This document shows, piece by piece, positions 1-11,146 of a DNA stretch of 64,000 nucleotides; the stretch's first letter is position 1; each line of letters opens with the position of its first letter. The notes under the pieces are model-generated. The model saw only the letters and a program-made list of their open reading frames with translations, was not told the DNA's origin and ran no database searches. The stretch covers positions 60,299,564 to 60,363,563 of the forward strand of contig OX235279.1 in NCBI GenBank assembly GCA_944472155.2, read 5' to 3'. A program made the position numbers and the translations under genes. This DNA comes from Trichobilharzia szidati (lineage: Eukaryota; Platyhelminthes; Trematoda; Strigeidida; Schistosomatidae).

Positions 1-1229
1 CTAAAGCCACTTTTGAGTAATTATATCGATTATGTCACCCCGATATTACTCACTAATAGACCACTATACATTTCTGGTAAATATAAATACAATTGTACAG
101 TCTCTGGAGATGATTTCGTTGATAAAGAAATATTTCTTCGCTGAATTGTTGTTTACTTCTTTCATGACTCAGTGGGTATTTTTGGTGATTTTAATCAATA
201 TTATCATAATCGCTGGATAAGGAGTTAATAAATATTTCCAATGCAGTTCTGTGACCAAACATTGAATTAAAGGTGCTGGATAGTTTTGTAATGCATTCAG
301 ACCTACAGTGATGACTGTGTAATTTAAAATTTTGCACCCGATTTAAACTGTAACAGGAAAATAAAGCTAGGTGGTGTATGCTATTTTTAAATTGGTGTAA
401 GTAGTATATTCAGTAATGTCTTCGGACGAGAAACAATAATTAGTGTGTCAATAGAACAGTCAATGAAGAAGAGACATAAGAAATTAGTAACACTGAGAAG
501 AATCCAATAAGAAACACTCAGAGAACACAGTCTTATTATCTGAAAACTGTGTGATTTCCCTAATGTATTTGTTACATTTTTTGTTACATTAAACATAACT
601 TCTGGACTCAATAATCTGGTTTACTTGAATTAGGACGAAATCAGTGAATCCACATAAATCTCATTCTGTTATTCTAAAGATACTATCAGCAACTAATATG
701 AAGATAACTGAATACCGTTATGTCCTTCAGTGTTTATTACCTTGTTGCGGACTTGGTTATCATATAGAGCAAATTAGTTACGATATTTGAACAGTATATT
801 ACAACTGTCAGGATAAATACGTTATATAAAGTCACAGTAACTTGCACTTAGGTTTTAAGTTCAAATTTAACATTTTAAATTTACTGAAAACCAATCGAGG
901 AAGTAGCAGAGTCAGAAAGAATTCCCCTACAATCACAGTTAACGAACCCATAGACCACAACAGATGTGTTTGTACCGTTGCTGCAGAAGTCTTGAGTGGG
1001 GGGTAAGAAGAGGTATGTTTGATTGGGGGACAGGTTGATTTGTCAAACCACCACAGAAGGGCGGCTTAAACTCCCGAAAGAACCGGCTCAAAACCATACT
1101 TCTCTCCACCTAAAGTAAAATATTGAGTCACGTTATCTTGGAGACACTAAAACCTGCTCCGGATGCAAACCTAAACCTAGAACAGACTCAATCGAGAAGA
1201 AACGAGTTATGCACAGAAGAATTCTTAAC
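1..1229. other. AT-rich DNA without a recognised feature
   Basis: I see no recognisable gene, RNA gene or repeat unit here. Open frames are short and have the composition expected of random AT-rich sequence. The last 250 bases are somewhat less AT-rich and could be the badly decayed 5' part of the LINE fragment that follows, but no motif shows this. Confidence 0.5.
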
Positions 1230-1827
1230 ACAACGCATTATCATCTAGCAAAGAACAGAACTGCAATCGATTCTTTATCGACTTTGAAAAAGCCACTGAC
1301 AGCGTTGACTGCGCAGTAATTAAGGAACTACTTCAAGACTATGGAGTACAGTGTCAAAAATCTTTCGACTGCTACATTGAAAGCTTAGTGACGCTTTTGA
1401 GGTGAAAATACGAGTAAGGCAAGGCTTTCTTCTATCACTGATGATAGGACAATTTGACGGACTGTCACACGCAACAGGCTGTTGGAAGAGAGAAGATGAA
1501 TATAAGCCAGAGCGACATAAAGACTTTGGAGATCTGGAGCTGGTGGATGATTTGTGGTTCATATGACACAAACTCGAAGATCCATAGGCAAAACCCAACA
1601 GCTTGACAGAAGAGGTAGCGACGACAAGAGAAAAGGGTAATGAAGACACCTATCCAACAACAAACACATCAACATGAGAAATCCTAAAGAAGTTATCTCT
1701 TTCACTTATCTAAGCAGCTTCGTCTCAACTATAGGAAACATAGGCGAGGATATAAATAGCAGGATTGGAGAAGCAAGAGATACCTTCATTACGGGCAGTC
1801 GTGAAGCCAGGTAAAAAAGACTGTAGA
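1230..1827 (+). pseudogene. RTE/SR2-type LINE reverse transcriptase fragment (copy A)
   Basis: Decayed piece of a non-LTR retrotransposon reverse transcriptase. At 1271-1309 the translation FIDFEKATDSVD matches the conserved RT block around the first catalytic aspartate. Further on, in shifted frames, come a relic of the GVRQG block (about 1405-1425) and, near 1695-1800, SFTYLSSFVSTIG followed by EDINSRIGEAR, the region after the thumb in RTE-clade proteins. Several stops and frameshifts break the frame, and the FADD block is not intact, so it cannot encode an active enzyme. RTE elements copy their RNA by target-primed reverse transcription. The copy ends abruptly where a minus-strand repeat begins, and its own 3' tail resumes at 2188. 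The clade assignment rests on motif recognition, not on an alignment. Confidence 0.75.
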
Positions 1828-2187
1828 TTATTATTATTCCCTTATGTTCTGAGAGCTACCTAGGGCTTCAACAGGACTTCACTATTTCACTATGGTCTCT
1901 TCAGTCGTCTTTATCCTGCTCCACAATTGTCTATAACCTCTAACTTCCTGCCTAAACAATTTTCTCTAATTCACCCCTGGTACCTCAGCACATCCACTCA
2001 AGGATCTGCTGCATGGTGTCACTTTGTGGTCTCCTTATCACTCGTTCGATCTCTCTCTCTTTTCTTCGGTCTATTCATGGGAATATGGGTTGTTGGCCCA
2101 TTTGTTACTAGAGTTCTTTGTTGCTTATCTATTTTGGCCATCCACCTGATATTAGGTATGGAGCAAATTTTGCAGAGAACAAAGTGA
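1828..2187 (-). mobile_element. Minus-strand insert with an RTE-like 3' tail
   Basis: This pyrimidine-rich segment separates LINE copy A from its own 3' tail. Read on the minus strand, its last 50 bases (1832-1880) match the tail of the LINE copies: a TTGAAGCCCTA core, then AACATAAGGGAAT and a run of AATAAT. It therefore looks like a separate minus-strand LINE or SINE copy inserted into copy A. I do not recognise the rest (about 1885-2187). A 86-codon plus-strand open frame lies across it (1927-2187) but resembles nothing I know. The boundaries are approximate. Confidence 0.45.
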
Positions 2188-2255
2188 AATGGTAATGTGG
2201 TGCTGAAGCCGTATGTTCAACTCGGAACCCAATGGCATGACAATAATAATGGTAA
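2188..2255 (+). mobile_element. 3' tail of LINE copy A
   Basis: The stretch GCTGAAGCCGTATGTTCAAC, followed by GGAACCCAATGG and AATAATAATGG, is the same 3' end seen in LINE copies B, C and E and in the body-B SINEs. It lies in the same orientation as the RT fragment at 1230-1827 and most simply is its displaced end. Confidence 0.5.
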
Positions 2256-2387
2256 TCTTATAAATAATGACAAGTCATATCTGAATCAGCGTGTACTAGT
2301 ATCAATGTGACCTGTATCTTGTCTAACCTTTAAGCAGCAAGCCACAAGGTCAGTTGACCTAATGACTTACTAACTTACAAACTAATC

Positions 2388-3446
2388 CAACATTATGGTG
2401 TGTCCGGAACCTCTGCCAATTTCACTGAAGAGCTGAATGACAATGACACATGTCAGTCGACCTGCATCGGAAAACTCAGTGAAGCATTTGAAAGGGATAC
2501 GGGAGTGAGACAAGTCTGCATATCATCACCGATGACAATCCTAGTTGTAGTGGACTAAAATATATGAAGACTTCTGGAAGTGAGAAGACAGAAATATGTA
2601 AGACTGATAAGAAGACTATAGAAGATCTGTGCTTGATGGATTATTTATGTGTACTGCCACACGAACTCGAAGACTTACAAGTGAGAGCCAACAAGTTGAC
2701 AAAAGAAGCAGCAGAGGCAGGACACAGAGAAGACGGAGGTGATGAAGATAACCAACCAGCAATGACAACAAAAACCAGCACCAACAAATATCAACGGAAG
2801 AAATTCGAAAGAGGTTACTTCTTTCACATACCTAGGCGGCATCGTTTCAACTACATGAGGAAGGGATGAAAATGTCAAAGTTAGAAGTGGAAAAGCAAGA
2901 TACACCTTCGTCAAACTGAAAGCAGTTTGGAAATCTTCTGCACTCAGCCAGCAACAAGAACAATATTCAGATTTTCAACAGAAATATGAGGTCAGTCTGT
3001 CCTTCTATTTGGGTCAGAAACCTGTACTGCATGTCACGAAAAACATTTTCAGTAGGCTACTTCAAACTTTTATCAACCGCTGCTTTCATCGGCTCCATAC
3101 TGAAGATCAAATGGTTAGCCAGAAAGAATTAGCAGCAAAAAACTAAGGGAACGAACTAAGTAAGAACCTATTGCTCAGAAAATATTCCGAAAAAAAGGAG
3201 ATGGATCCGACATACTCTCAGAAGCTTGTTGGATAACATCACGCTACAGGCTGTCGAGTGGAATCCAAATAAGAATGACAACTTGGGCGTCTGAGGGTGA
3301 CATGGAAGAAATCTTGTAAGGAGAAGATGATAGGTTATGGGCAGTAGTAGGGCTAAATGAAGAGGGCTTCAGAGAGCAGGAAAATATGTAGATGTACTAT
3401 TCAAGACCTATATTCCATCTGGGATACAAGGGAAAAATAATAATTT
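2388..3446 (+). pseudogene. RTE/SR2-type LINE C-terminal half (copy B)
   Basis: A second decayed plus-strand copy. Recognisable blocks in order are QHYGV near 2390; SEAFERDTGVRQ around 2480-2515, the block before the polymerase active site; then, in changing frames, SFTYLGGIVST near 2820-2850, ENVKVRSGKARYTFVKLKAVWKS near 2867-2935, and a worn relic of the LLYGSETW block near 3000-3030. The WIGHTLR-type block near the C terminus survives only as scattered residues around 3200-3270. The copy ends in the shared LINE tail at 3395-3446, with AATAATAAT. The polymerase FADD motif is not readable and frameshifts are frequent. It lies just downstream of copy A but starts again at an earlier protein position, so it is a separate insertion. 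Confidence 0.75.
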
Positions 3447-5142
3447 AACAATCGTTGCTTTAAAGAGCACTCCAGAGAGTAGTGTATTCCACAGGTGAAA
3501 ATTTTTTAATGCAAATGTCCAACACTTTTTTTGGTTGGTAATGGCTACGCTAGGCAGTTTGAGAAAATGAATGATAATTAAGACAAAGGAAACACAAAAT
3601 TAGCACTTCAGGGTTCTCAGAAGCGTACTATTCAAAACAAAGGGTAGAAGAATATAGGCATTTTTTAAGCGATCTAGTGGTTTATTTCGTTTATACTTTG
3701 CTTTAGACTTGGCCTCCAAAAGCTTCGCCGCATTATTAAGAGGGACGCCTATTGAAGAATATATCGAAAAACATTATCTGGGCTTCATATCTGCTGCTAT
3801 TTTGGATTATCATGAACTATGTTACACAAGTGCACCTCAGAATTGCTGCTTTAGAGCTATACAGATAATGACAATCTTCTTAGTGAGAGTATACAGAATG
3901 AAGGGCAAAAAGGATTAATTAAACAACAACTTTATTTTCCCACAACAAATAGATGTATGCTTGACTGTCTGCTAGCAGGAGATTACATGACATAGAAAAG
4001 CCAATTTGTCAGTAATGTAGCGAAAGGCATGATAGTACCGCTGGCGTTGAAGAGGGTGAACTTCGGTACTGTGGTAGAATATAACTCCATTACGGATAAG
4101 ATTTTATTTTGATAAATCACACATTGTTATGCAGTAATATTAACTGATGACGTTTCGAGCACAAGATATTGTTCATAATCATATCAAGTCATTCACACAT
4201 TTTTTTTGCTTCATTTATATACTAGTAGATAGTAAAATAAGACTACAATGCAAATGCAAATTTCAAAAAACGTTACAGAATAACAAAGAACACTGTTGCC
4301 TTATTTGAATCACAAAAACAGCTGGAATAAGTTGAAAATTGATTATTATGTAATTAGGTGTTTTGACTCTATTATCCGTATGATATGTTTATTAACCACT
4401 TGATTGAAGCTGTATGTAATTATTGATTTTCGGTTATTGAACTGAATAGTAGGAATCTGTGCCTGAATATCTCCAAAGAAGACACATGAATAAGTGTGGT
4501 TTATACAAATTTATCGCTAAAGTATATTTTTCGGTAATATTTTGAAATGCCATGTACTCACGAAATATTTGCATTTTGTGGCTTAGACATTGCTGTAATA
4601 GTCAAAACATTACTACCAGAGGACAAATGTGATGGATTCTTGCAGTAATAGTGTCTGCTACCTGTGGTGTTATGATAAGTGTTACCTAGTTCGAAGATCT
4701 AAACTCTATAAACATGATTTTCCAAGAACTTCCTGAATTACGTTCCTTAGTTTGTTTAAAGTCAGTAGGTGTTTGTAGAATACTGAGTTTAACTTTGATT
4801 GAGTCAAGCCGTGTCTTACAGTACTCATTGCCGTGCACTAAAGGTTATGTAATAATATAGATAGTAGTATCAAGTTACATCACAAGCAGTAAATATGCCA
4901 TCAAATCTGGATATTAAAATCCGTGATGCTTCTAAAGGTCTCTTTTAGTTAGACAGTCTAAGAGTAAGACTGTGCAAACGTTTACTTTTACACTTTTGTA
5001 CAGTCACTACAACTATTATACTAAAACATCAATGACTGCTTCAATAGACGAATTGTTTAAGGCAGGGTATACAATTTACATCATGTACTCGTCATTAGAT
5101 GTTAGAAACTTTAATGAACAGAAAATTTTTCTTATTGATTTT
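3447..5142. other. AT-rich DNA, no gene; one weak hammerhead-like relic
   Basis: No coding region is supported. A 69-codon frame at 3709-3918 lacks an ATG and resembles nothing known to me. At 4143-4200 the minus strand carries GCTCGAAACGTC preceded by TTGATATGATTATG, which resembles the hammerhead found in Penelope-like elements. Its core departs from consensus, so I treat it only as a possible relic. Confidence 0.4.
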
Positions 5143-5322
5143 CGATTTTTGATTAAAGCTTGATTCCACACCGTATTCTTGGTACAAGTATGCAGTTTTC
5201 AGCATGTAATATTGGTAGTCCAAATTTTGCAGGCCGACCATTGATATCAGGTCAGCATCGGCAGGGGGTCGAGCTCTGGACTGTGTGCATGGTCGGCGAG
5301 AGTCCTAAGTGCCACCGACGCA
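5143..5322 (-). mobile_element. tRNA-derived SINE, body A
   Basis: Minus-strand copy of a short interspersed element. The tRNA-like head lies at 5245-5322 (minus-strand GTCGGTGGCACTT..., then a worn B box), followed by a body shared with the copies at 7149-7342 and 20816-21004 (minus-strand key words GTACAAG or TACTTGTA, GGTGTGGAATCAAGC) and an A-rich 3' tail at about 5143-5155. Such elements are transcribed by RNA polymerase III from the A and B boxes in the head and rely on LINE enzymes to move. The B box is damaged (GAGCTCTGG for a GGTTCGA-type core) and several bases of the A-box arm are deleted, so this copy is probably silent. Confidence 0.75.
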
Positions 5323-6801
5323 AGAGTCATACAGAATGAAACATTTCTCTATTCACACTTTCTTAATCATAAATATAGAGAAGTAGGAGTAAGAACTGCC
5401 AAAAAAACTGAAGTGATACAAAAATAAAAGACAGTTAGTCAAACAATGTATATTAAGGCAAGATTGAAGAAATAAACGTGTTCCCAAGGAGAAATGAATT
5501 ACAGCAGGTCAAGAAAGAAATCTTTTATTGAATGCATGACCTAGTATAGTCTCACAGAAGTTCCCAGCAAGCGCTCTCCTTCACATATCAAGAGGAAGTG
5601 ACTAGAAGATAAGGTAGCATCAAGAATTCTCAAAAGTCAGTCAAAGACCAAGAGGTGATAGCTTATTATGATTACTACAGTGCTAACTCATGCTTGCTGA
5701 TATGGCCAGACGGTCAGTTTTTCAAATAGACGAATGGGCATTGACTTTGTAGTATTTCGTACTAGAAGGTGTCAGATGATGGAGTGAAGTGACAGGGGAT
5801 CGATGCAGTACTGGTTATTATTCTTCAGCCAAGATTTTGTATAGAAATCAGTAAAAACTGAAATTGTGTTTTCAGTTGTTAATTCAGTAGTTACTACTGG
5901 CCAACATACAGTCTAAATTCACAATTTCCTTTTTACACCATGACCACTCAACATCTTTTCCCAAGAATAAGCATTAGATGTGTACTACCTGTCACAAGTT
6001 TTAAATGTCAGTTCTAATTAACATCAGTTTGTCTATGTGACGCAATTTCGGGAAGAGAAACAGTTCCAACTAGATTAATTTATTTTTCATTGCTAGGACT
6101 TTTATTACAGCTAAAAAGTCATTACATAAAAATACTTTTTACTTCAAATGCTTGCTAACTGTCTATTATCTGTCCATCCGAACAGCATTGTTTTACGAAA
6201 GTATTTTGTTTCCCATCTATGCATATATTCTATCCGGGTGTTCATTAGTTCACCAAATAAGCACAAGATTAAAAAAAACACATAACTTCTTTCTCAAACC
6301 TTAAGTTATTTCGAAATATCGCATGATGAAGTCAAATGTGGCATAAAATCCTTTCTTAATACTATAAAAGAATACATATTTAATCAAATTAATCTCATCT
6401 GTAACAATTACTAGAATCTGATGCTTTTGGTTTCATTTTTTTGAATGAAAAACCATCCAAAGTCAGTTTTCATCATTTTACCAGTTAATATGGACTGTTC
6501 ATTCAAGCAAATTATAGATGCCAACTTATAGTTATCTCTTTTACTTGACCAAAATCTTAGAAACTTTCATACGTAGTACACGTTTACAGATGTGTGCACA
6601 AATCTATAGAATCTGGATGCTTGAATATACTATCATAAATTATGCTCGGAAAGTTACACCCTGATGGTATGCTATATTCTGCTAAATTTTGACAAACTAA
6701 TTTTCAAACTTAATGCTGTTTATTGTCTTCAAGTGTAGCTTAAACCGACAGACACTATATGGCGTGAAGTGGAATATAAATTGGCTTTTGGTTTCTAGAC
6801 A
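5323..6801. other. AT-rich DNA without a recognised feature
   Basis: I see nothing that I can support as a gene or as a member of one of the repeat families in this window. Confidence 0.5.
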
Positions 6802-7148
6802 TGGATTTTGAGACTGTTTTACGAATCCACAGAATCCTTCAAAATGAAGAAGAGAGTAAGACAAGACTACCCACTATGTCCACTTATTTTCCTGACTGCG
6901 GTAGACTTGATAATGCAACAGAAAGCGGACAACGAGGAAACAAGCATAAAATGGATCCACACAAAAAACTTCGAGGATCTGGATTTTACTCATGATATAT
7001 GCCTGATTTTCCACAAAATGGAACTGAATAGCAACAATTTGGCAGAAGAAGCATCAAAGATAGGACTTCAGGTGAACATAGAGAAAACAGAGGTGATGAA
7101 GATTCCCGGCCAACCGCAACAACAACAACAGACAACAGTCAGCATGTG
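6802..7148 (+). pseudogene. RTE/SR2-type LINE, RT part (copy C, 5' piece)
   Basis: The best preserved LINE coding stretch. An open frame from 6808 reads through RVRQDYPLCPLIFLTAVD (the GVRQG..SP block), then about 30 residues later DLDFTHDICLIFHKM, the polymerase active-site block, then SKIGLQVNIEKTEVMK. In active enzymes the active-site block reads FADD; here it is FTHD, so one of the two catalytic aspartates is replaced by histidine. The enzyme would be inactive even without the insertion. The frame then runs into the SINE at 7149. The domain continues after the SINE at 7343 in another frame, so the two pieces are one interrupted element. Confidence 0.85.
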
Positions 7149-7342
7149 CGTCGGTGGCACAGTGGTTAGGACTCTCGCCGACCATGCACATGGTCCGGTG
7201 TTCGATCACCTGCCGGCGCACACCCGATATCTATGGTCGGCCTGAATTTGGGCTTCCGATATCCATGCTGAAAGTTCCATACTTGTACTGAAAATACGGT
7301 GTGGAATCAAGCTGTAAATCAAAATAAATAAAATAAATAAAA
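7149..7342 (+). mobile_element. tRNA-derived SINE, body A, nested in LINE copy C
   Basis: Complete plus-strand copy. The tRNA-like head covers 7149-7222, with an A box around TGGCACAGTGGTTAGG and a B box around GTGTTCGATCACC. The body follows to about 7310, and the 3' end is a simple AAATAAATAAA-type tail (7318-7342). It sits inside the coding part of LINE copy C, interrupting it between the VMK block and the NLEETTSLTYLGS block. The SINE therefore jumped after the LINE had inserted. I could not find convincing target-site duplications at its ends. Confidence 0.85.
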
Positions 7343-7880
7343 TGGGAGAAATTTGGAAGAAACAACCTCCCTAACCTACCTGGGAAGCACCGTCTCAACT
7401 ACAAGCGGAACTGATGAGGATATCAAAGTGAGGATCGGGGAAGCAATGCAAGCTTTAATTTCTCTCAAGTCTGCGTGGAGGTCAACAGCACTCAGCATGG
7501 AAAACAAGATCCGGATTTTCAACTCCACTGTGAAGTCAGTGCTACTGTACGGATCAGAGACTTGGCGCGTCACGAAAGGCACTTTGAACAAATTACAGAC
7601 TTTCATCTACATCTGTGTTCGCTCAATACTGCTCAAGATCTGATGGCAAGAAAAGACCAGCAACAGGGATCCCTGGGAGAGAACCAACCATGAACCGATT
7701 GCACAATGAATATGCAAGAAGAAATGAGGGGGGATTGGCCATACTCTGAGAAAGTTATCAAGTGACATCCCACGCCAGGCTCTCGAGTGGAGAAGATGGC
7801 GGAGAACCAAACGTAATGGAGACGCGTGGCTGAAGCGCTATGTTCCTCAAGGAATTAAAGGAACAAAAAAACAATAAATG
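7343..7880 (+). pseudogene. RTE/SR2-type LINE C-terminal part (copy C, 3' piece)
   Basis: Continuation of the interrupted LINE. From 7353 the frame reads LEETTSLTYLGSTVST, then DEDIKVRIGEAMQAL, SAWRSTALSMENKIRIFNS and VKSVLLYGSETWRVTKG, the conserved region after the RT domain in RTE-clade proteins. A stop at about 7641 and frameshifts follow; in other frames WERTNHEPIA and GIGHTLRKLSSDIPRQALEW (about 7725-7790) mark the C-terminal zinc-knuckle-like region. The element ends in the shared tail (GGCTGAAGCGCTATGTTCC at about 7828-7846, AAGGAACAAAAAAACAATAA at 7857-7876). The coding potential is broken. Among LINE copies in the window this one shows the most continuous homology. Confidence 0.85.
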
Positions 7881-10858
7881 ACTTGATTGAACAAGATGGT
7901 GTCCTTAAAAGCCAGCGCTAGTGTTTGTAAGACTAGTGGGACGTGGCAAGTATGAAATAGTCAGAAACAGAGGGTTTGAGAGAATTCATCATGATTTTGT
8001 TTGGAAGACTGGTTAACACTGAAGGCAAACACGAACAGATGAGAAGTGCAGACTAATGTCAGTTGTTGGAAGTCAGTCATATTACTAATTTAAATAAAAT
8101 AAATATAAATGATTCTGCTGATAGGATTCAAAATGAAGCTGCGAGACAAACACAGTTTATTGTAGGGGCAACTAGTGAATTAATCCAGCCCAGTGATGGA
8201 ACTTTCACAGTGAAAAGTGGCGAGAGGATCACACAGAAACTGTTTCCATGATCCTGAGCTCTGAAGACAGTTTCCTGTTAGCACTTTATTTCTATCCTGA
8301 GTACATTAACACATCAAACTCAAGCAAGTAGTCGAGCTGCTTCACAGAGAATGTGAATGAAAGTTTTCCAAAACTTTGTTCTTAAAATATCATCATCTAA
8401 CGATTTGAGCCGTCGAAAACTTCCTGACTGTACTTCTACTACAGTATTTTAGAAATAAATCGAAGAGCGTACTAAAATATAAGAAATTAAAAGGAAACAA
8501 TAATAATTATTAGTTATTTATGCTTCATCTATTTTATTTGTTTCTACAGATAGAGGCGAATGTTATACACATGAGGTCATAGTGTGCGGTGCATTTGCCT
8601 AAAGTATAATGTGAACTTAAAGTTGTGGTGAAGTCTCTAAAATTAAAAAAATGTCAGACGCAGTACAAATTACTTGATATCTGGTGTATTTTTTTCCAGT
8701 CACGAATTGAAATCCATTGGGCGAATTGTTATTTACAAATTTGATATTATGAATGAGCGGATTTCGTAAACTGAAGAGAAAAACAGAGTGACTTTAAGTA
8801 TGCGTTGGAAAACTCCAATTGAATGATCTATTTGGAAATTCTGCAATGTATCTTGGTCCAGAGACTCAGTGACAGGTTATGTTGACTTACCATAATCTCT
8901 GATATAGGGTTATTGAAGTTCCAACTCTTAAAAGAATACAAAGTAAAAGTAGTAAACGCTAGTCTGTTTAAGTCCTCATGGCAAGTGGGAAAGAAATCCA
9001 GGAAGTTTCATTTTGTTGTTAAAAACAAGTAGACCACGTTATATTGTTCATGCACAAATTACTTATAAGACTATGTGTAATTACGACAAATTGTTTCCTT
9101 TTTCAAAGATTACTAACATTAGCCACGCTTATATCTGTTATAATTTAAATAAAGCGTTATATTAGTGAGTGCATAACAAGTAAATATAGGGGAAATGCTA
9201 AGCAAAAACAAGTGTGCACAAAACAAAAAGCTGAACATTCATTATTAACTTTTTTTAAAGCTAATAATGCCATAATATAAAAACATGTGGTCAGCTTGAA
9301 ATCATTAAGTGATTGATTTGATATAAATCCAAAAGAAATAGGTCAGCAAAGAACAGTCTTTCCGTAACTCCCCTTCAAAGCTGCACAGTTGCACTGTGTC
9401 GCAAAAGATCAGTGAACCATCTATAAAGTTAATTGTTCGTATCAGTTAGTAAAAAAAGCAATATGAGTTAAAATATCAAGTAAAATAATAAGTTATGTAT
9501 TCTAAAATCAATAAGTGATGAATATCATTCAGAAATGGTTGCCATTATGAAATGAAGAATGCTTGGAAACAAAAACGCTGTCCTAAAGGGTAAGAGATTC
9601 AGAATATTTATAAAGTATCATTTAAAGTTAGGAGTTTGAAAGGAAGAAATGGGACGAAGACAAACAGCGAATGAATATGGATTAGACATCAATAAAGTAT
9701 AAGGTCATCGTAGTAGAAAGAATCGGACTAATTGCTTTTGTGTACACAGTTCAGAGCTTCTGCTGTGGACGAAAGGTGTAGCTGAAAATCTTCCAAACGA
9801 TATGACCTTCCCCTATTTATCATTTTGAGAGATTTTTCTACTGACGCTGAATGATTTGGAAGAATAAAATGCTCAAGAAGTGAACGACTAGTTTGTCTCA
9901 TCTCTTTTTGCATATTTATAATGAGAGATGTTCTTGTGCGCGTCTACATAGTATCCTACTTGTACAGCCTATGTACTTAGCTACACTTAGCTTTTTCACT
10001 ATAGACGGACAGCTGATCTTCTTTGAAGTATGAGAAATACACATGTGACATTACAGGCGATTCCCTGACCTTTTACAGCACCATATAACTGTGCATCTTT
10101 AAAGTGAAGTTACAAAAAGTATGTTCTTTGCTTACTTATGTCTTTTTGATTCATAAAAGGCAATGTCATTCAACGATTTGGCTATTAAGAAAGCAGAACA
10201 TTAACACTTATATAAATACTATTTTTTATATAGAAATAAAAGTGTGGTTAAAAGCTTTTTTCTGCTCCCTATAAGAAGCATCAACTATATACTTTTAATG
10301 AATTACATTATATATATTGTTATAATTTCAGTTTAATCAGAACACTTTAAAATAAAAGGCGTCAGTATCTGTTTCTTTGACATCTCATTAGGCTTTTTTC
10401 AAATATGCAGGTTTAGAACGCAATCCTGAATCTAACAGTTTCTGTGGTCACTACGCCAAAGTAGATTCAGCTTTTCTTGGACAAAGAAAAAATCACTGTT
10501 GGTGTTTGGCGTCAATGGATGGTGTCCCTTAAAATAAATTTATGTTATTGTCAGTTGCCCAATACAACTAAAAGATAAGATCAATTTATGCAGCATCAAA
10601 AGGTATTATTTGTATGGAATTTTCGGAATGGTATATGGTATGGTTTATTTTCATAAATGTTATGATACCGCTAAAAATCAAAATTTAGCATTTCACAGAA
10701 GGAAACAAGAAATATAATCATCACTGCTCACATATTGTATAACTGATGACCTGTAGTTTTATTCTTCAGAATGCTGGCATGAATGAGTCTACATAACAGT
10801 TAAGCACTTGTCTTTCATTTCTATGTTAGCTAACGAATGTAAACTAAAATTAAGGATA
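7881..10858. other. AT-rich DNA without a recognised feature
   Basis: About 3 kb in which I see no gene, no tRNA-like head and no LINE or PLE motif. The short frames (60-70 codons) have biased, non-protein-like composition. Confidence 0.5.
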
Positions 10859-11146
10859 GGTTGGAGGATTTCATCATGAATTGACATCAGTCAGAGAACC
10901 ATAGGAAAACCTGGGAGTAATCGACAGCTGTTTCGTCCTATTTTGAGACCCTTCATCAGTACACACCCAGTGGGATTTGGAGCCAGGACCTTCTGGTTAC
11001 AAGGCGAGCTCGGTGGGAGCGTCCAAGAACTGGGACGAAAAAACTGTCCAGTAGTCCCACGTTTTATAGTGGTTCTCTAAATGATGTCAGCTCATGATGA
11101 AATCCTACAACCAAATAAACAAAACCCCTACAAAACCAAGACTTTG
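10859..11146. mobile_element. Inverted hammerhead SINE-like element, family 1, copy 1
   Basis: Composite repeat with outer ends inverted: the left end GGTTGGAGGATTTCATCATG is the reverse complement, with few differences, of the right end CATGATGAAATCCTACAACC. Reading inward, each side has the block TGACATCAGT-AGAGAACC, then AAAACCTGGGAGTA, then a hammerhead-like segment. The left arm (minus strand) is fuller and continues into a tRNA-like stretch (10971-11030, with a worn B box near AGCCAGGACC). The right arm (plus strand, 11028-11146) keeps only the 3' part of the ribozyme and an A-rich tail. Families of this kind are known in schistosomes as hammerhead-bearing SINE-like repeats. The inverted arrangement is what the sequence shows; its origin is not known to me. 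Confidence 0.7.
10911..10964 (-). ncRNA. Hammerhead-like motif, family 1, decayed
   Basis: On the minus strand: stem I half GTACTG, then ATGAAGG, then stem II GTCT-loop-GGAC, then GAAA, then the palindromic stem III CAGCTG, the cleavage triplet GTC and the second stem I half. The hammerhead core is CUGANGA plus GAAA. Here the first C reads A and the last A reads G, and stem I and stem II contain mismatches, so I expect no activity. Confidence 0.5.

Noticed and set aside
3709..3918. A 69-codon plus-strand frame beginning after a TTTAG acceptor-like site
   Set aside because: No ATG and no recognisable domain.
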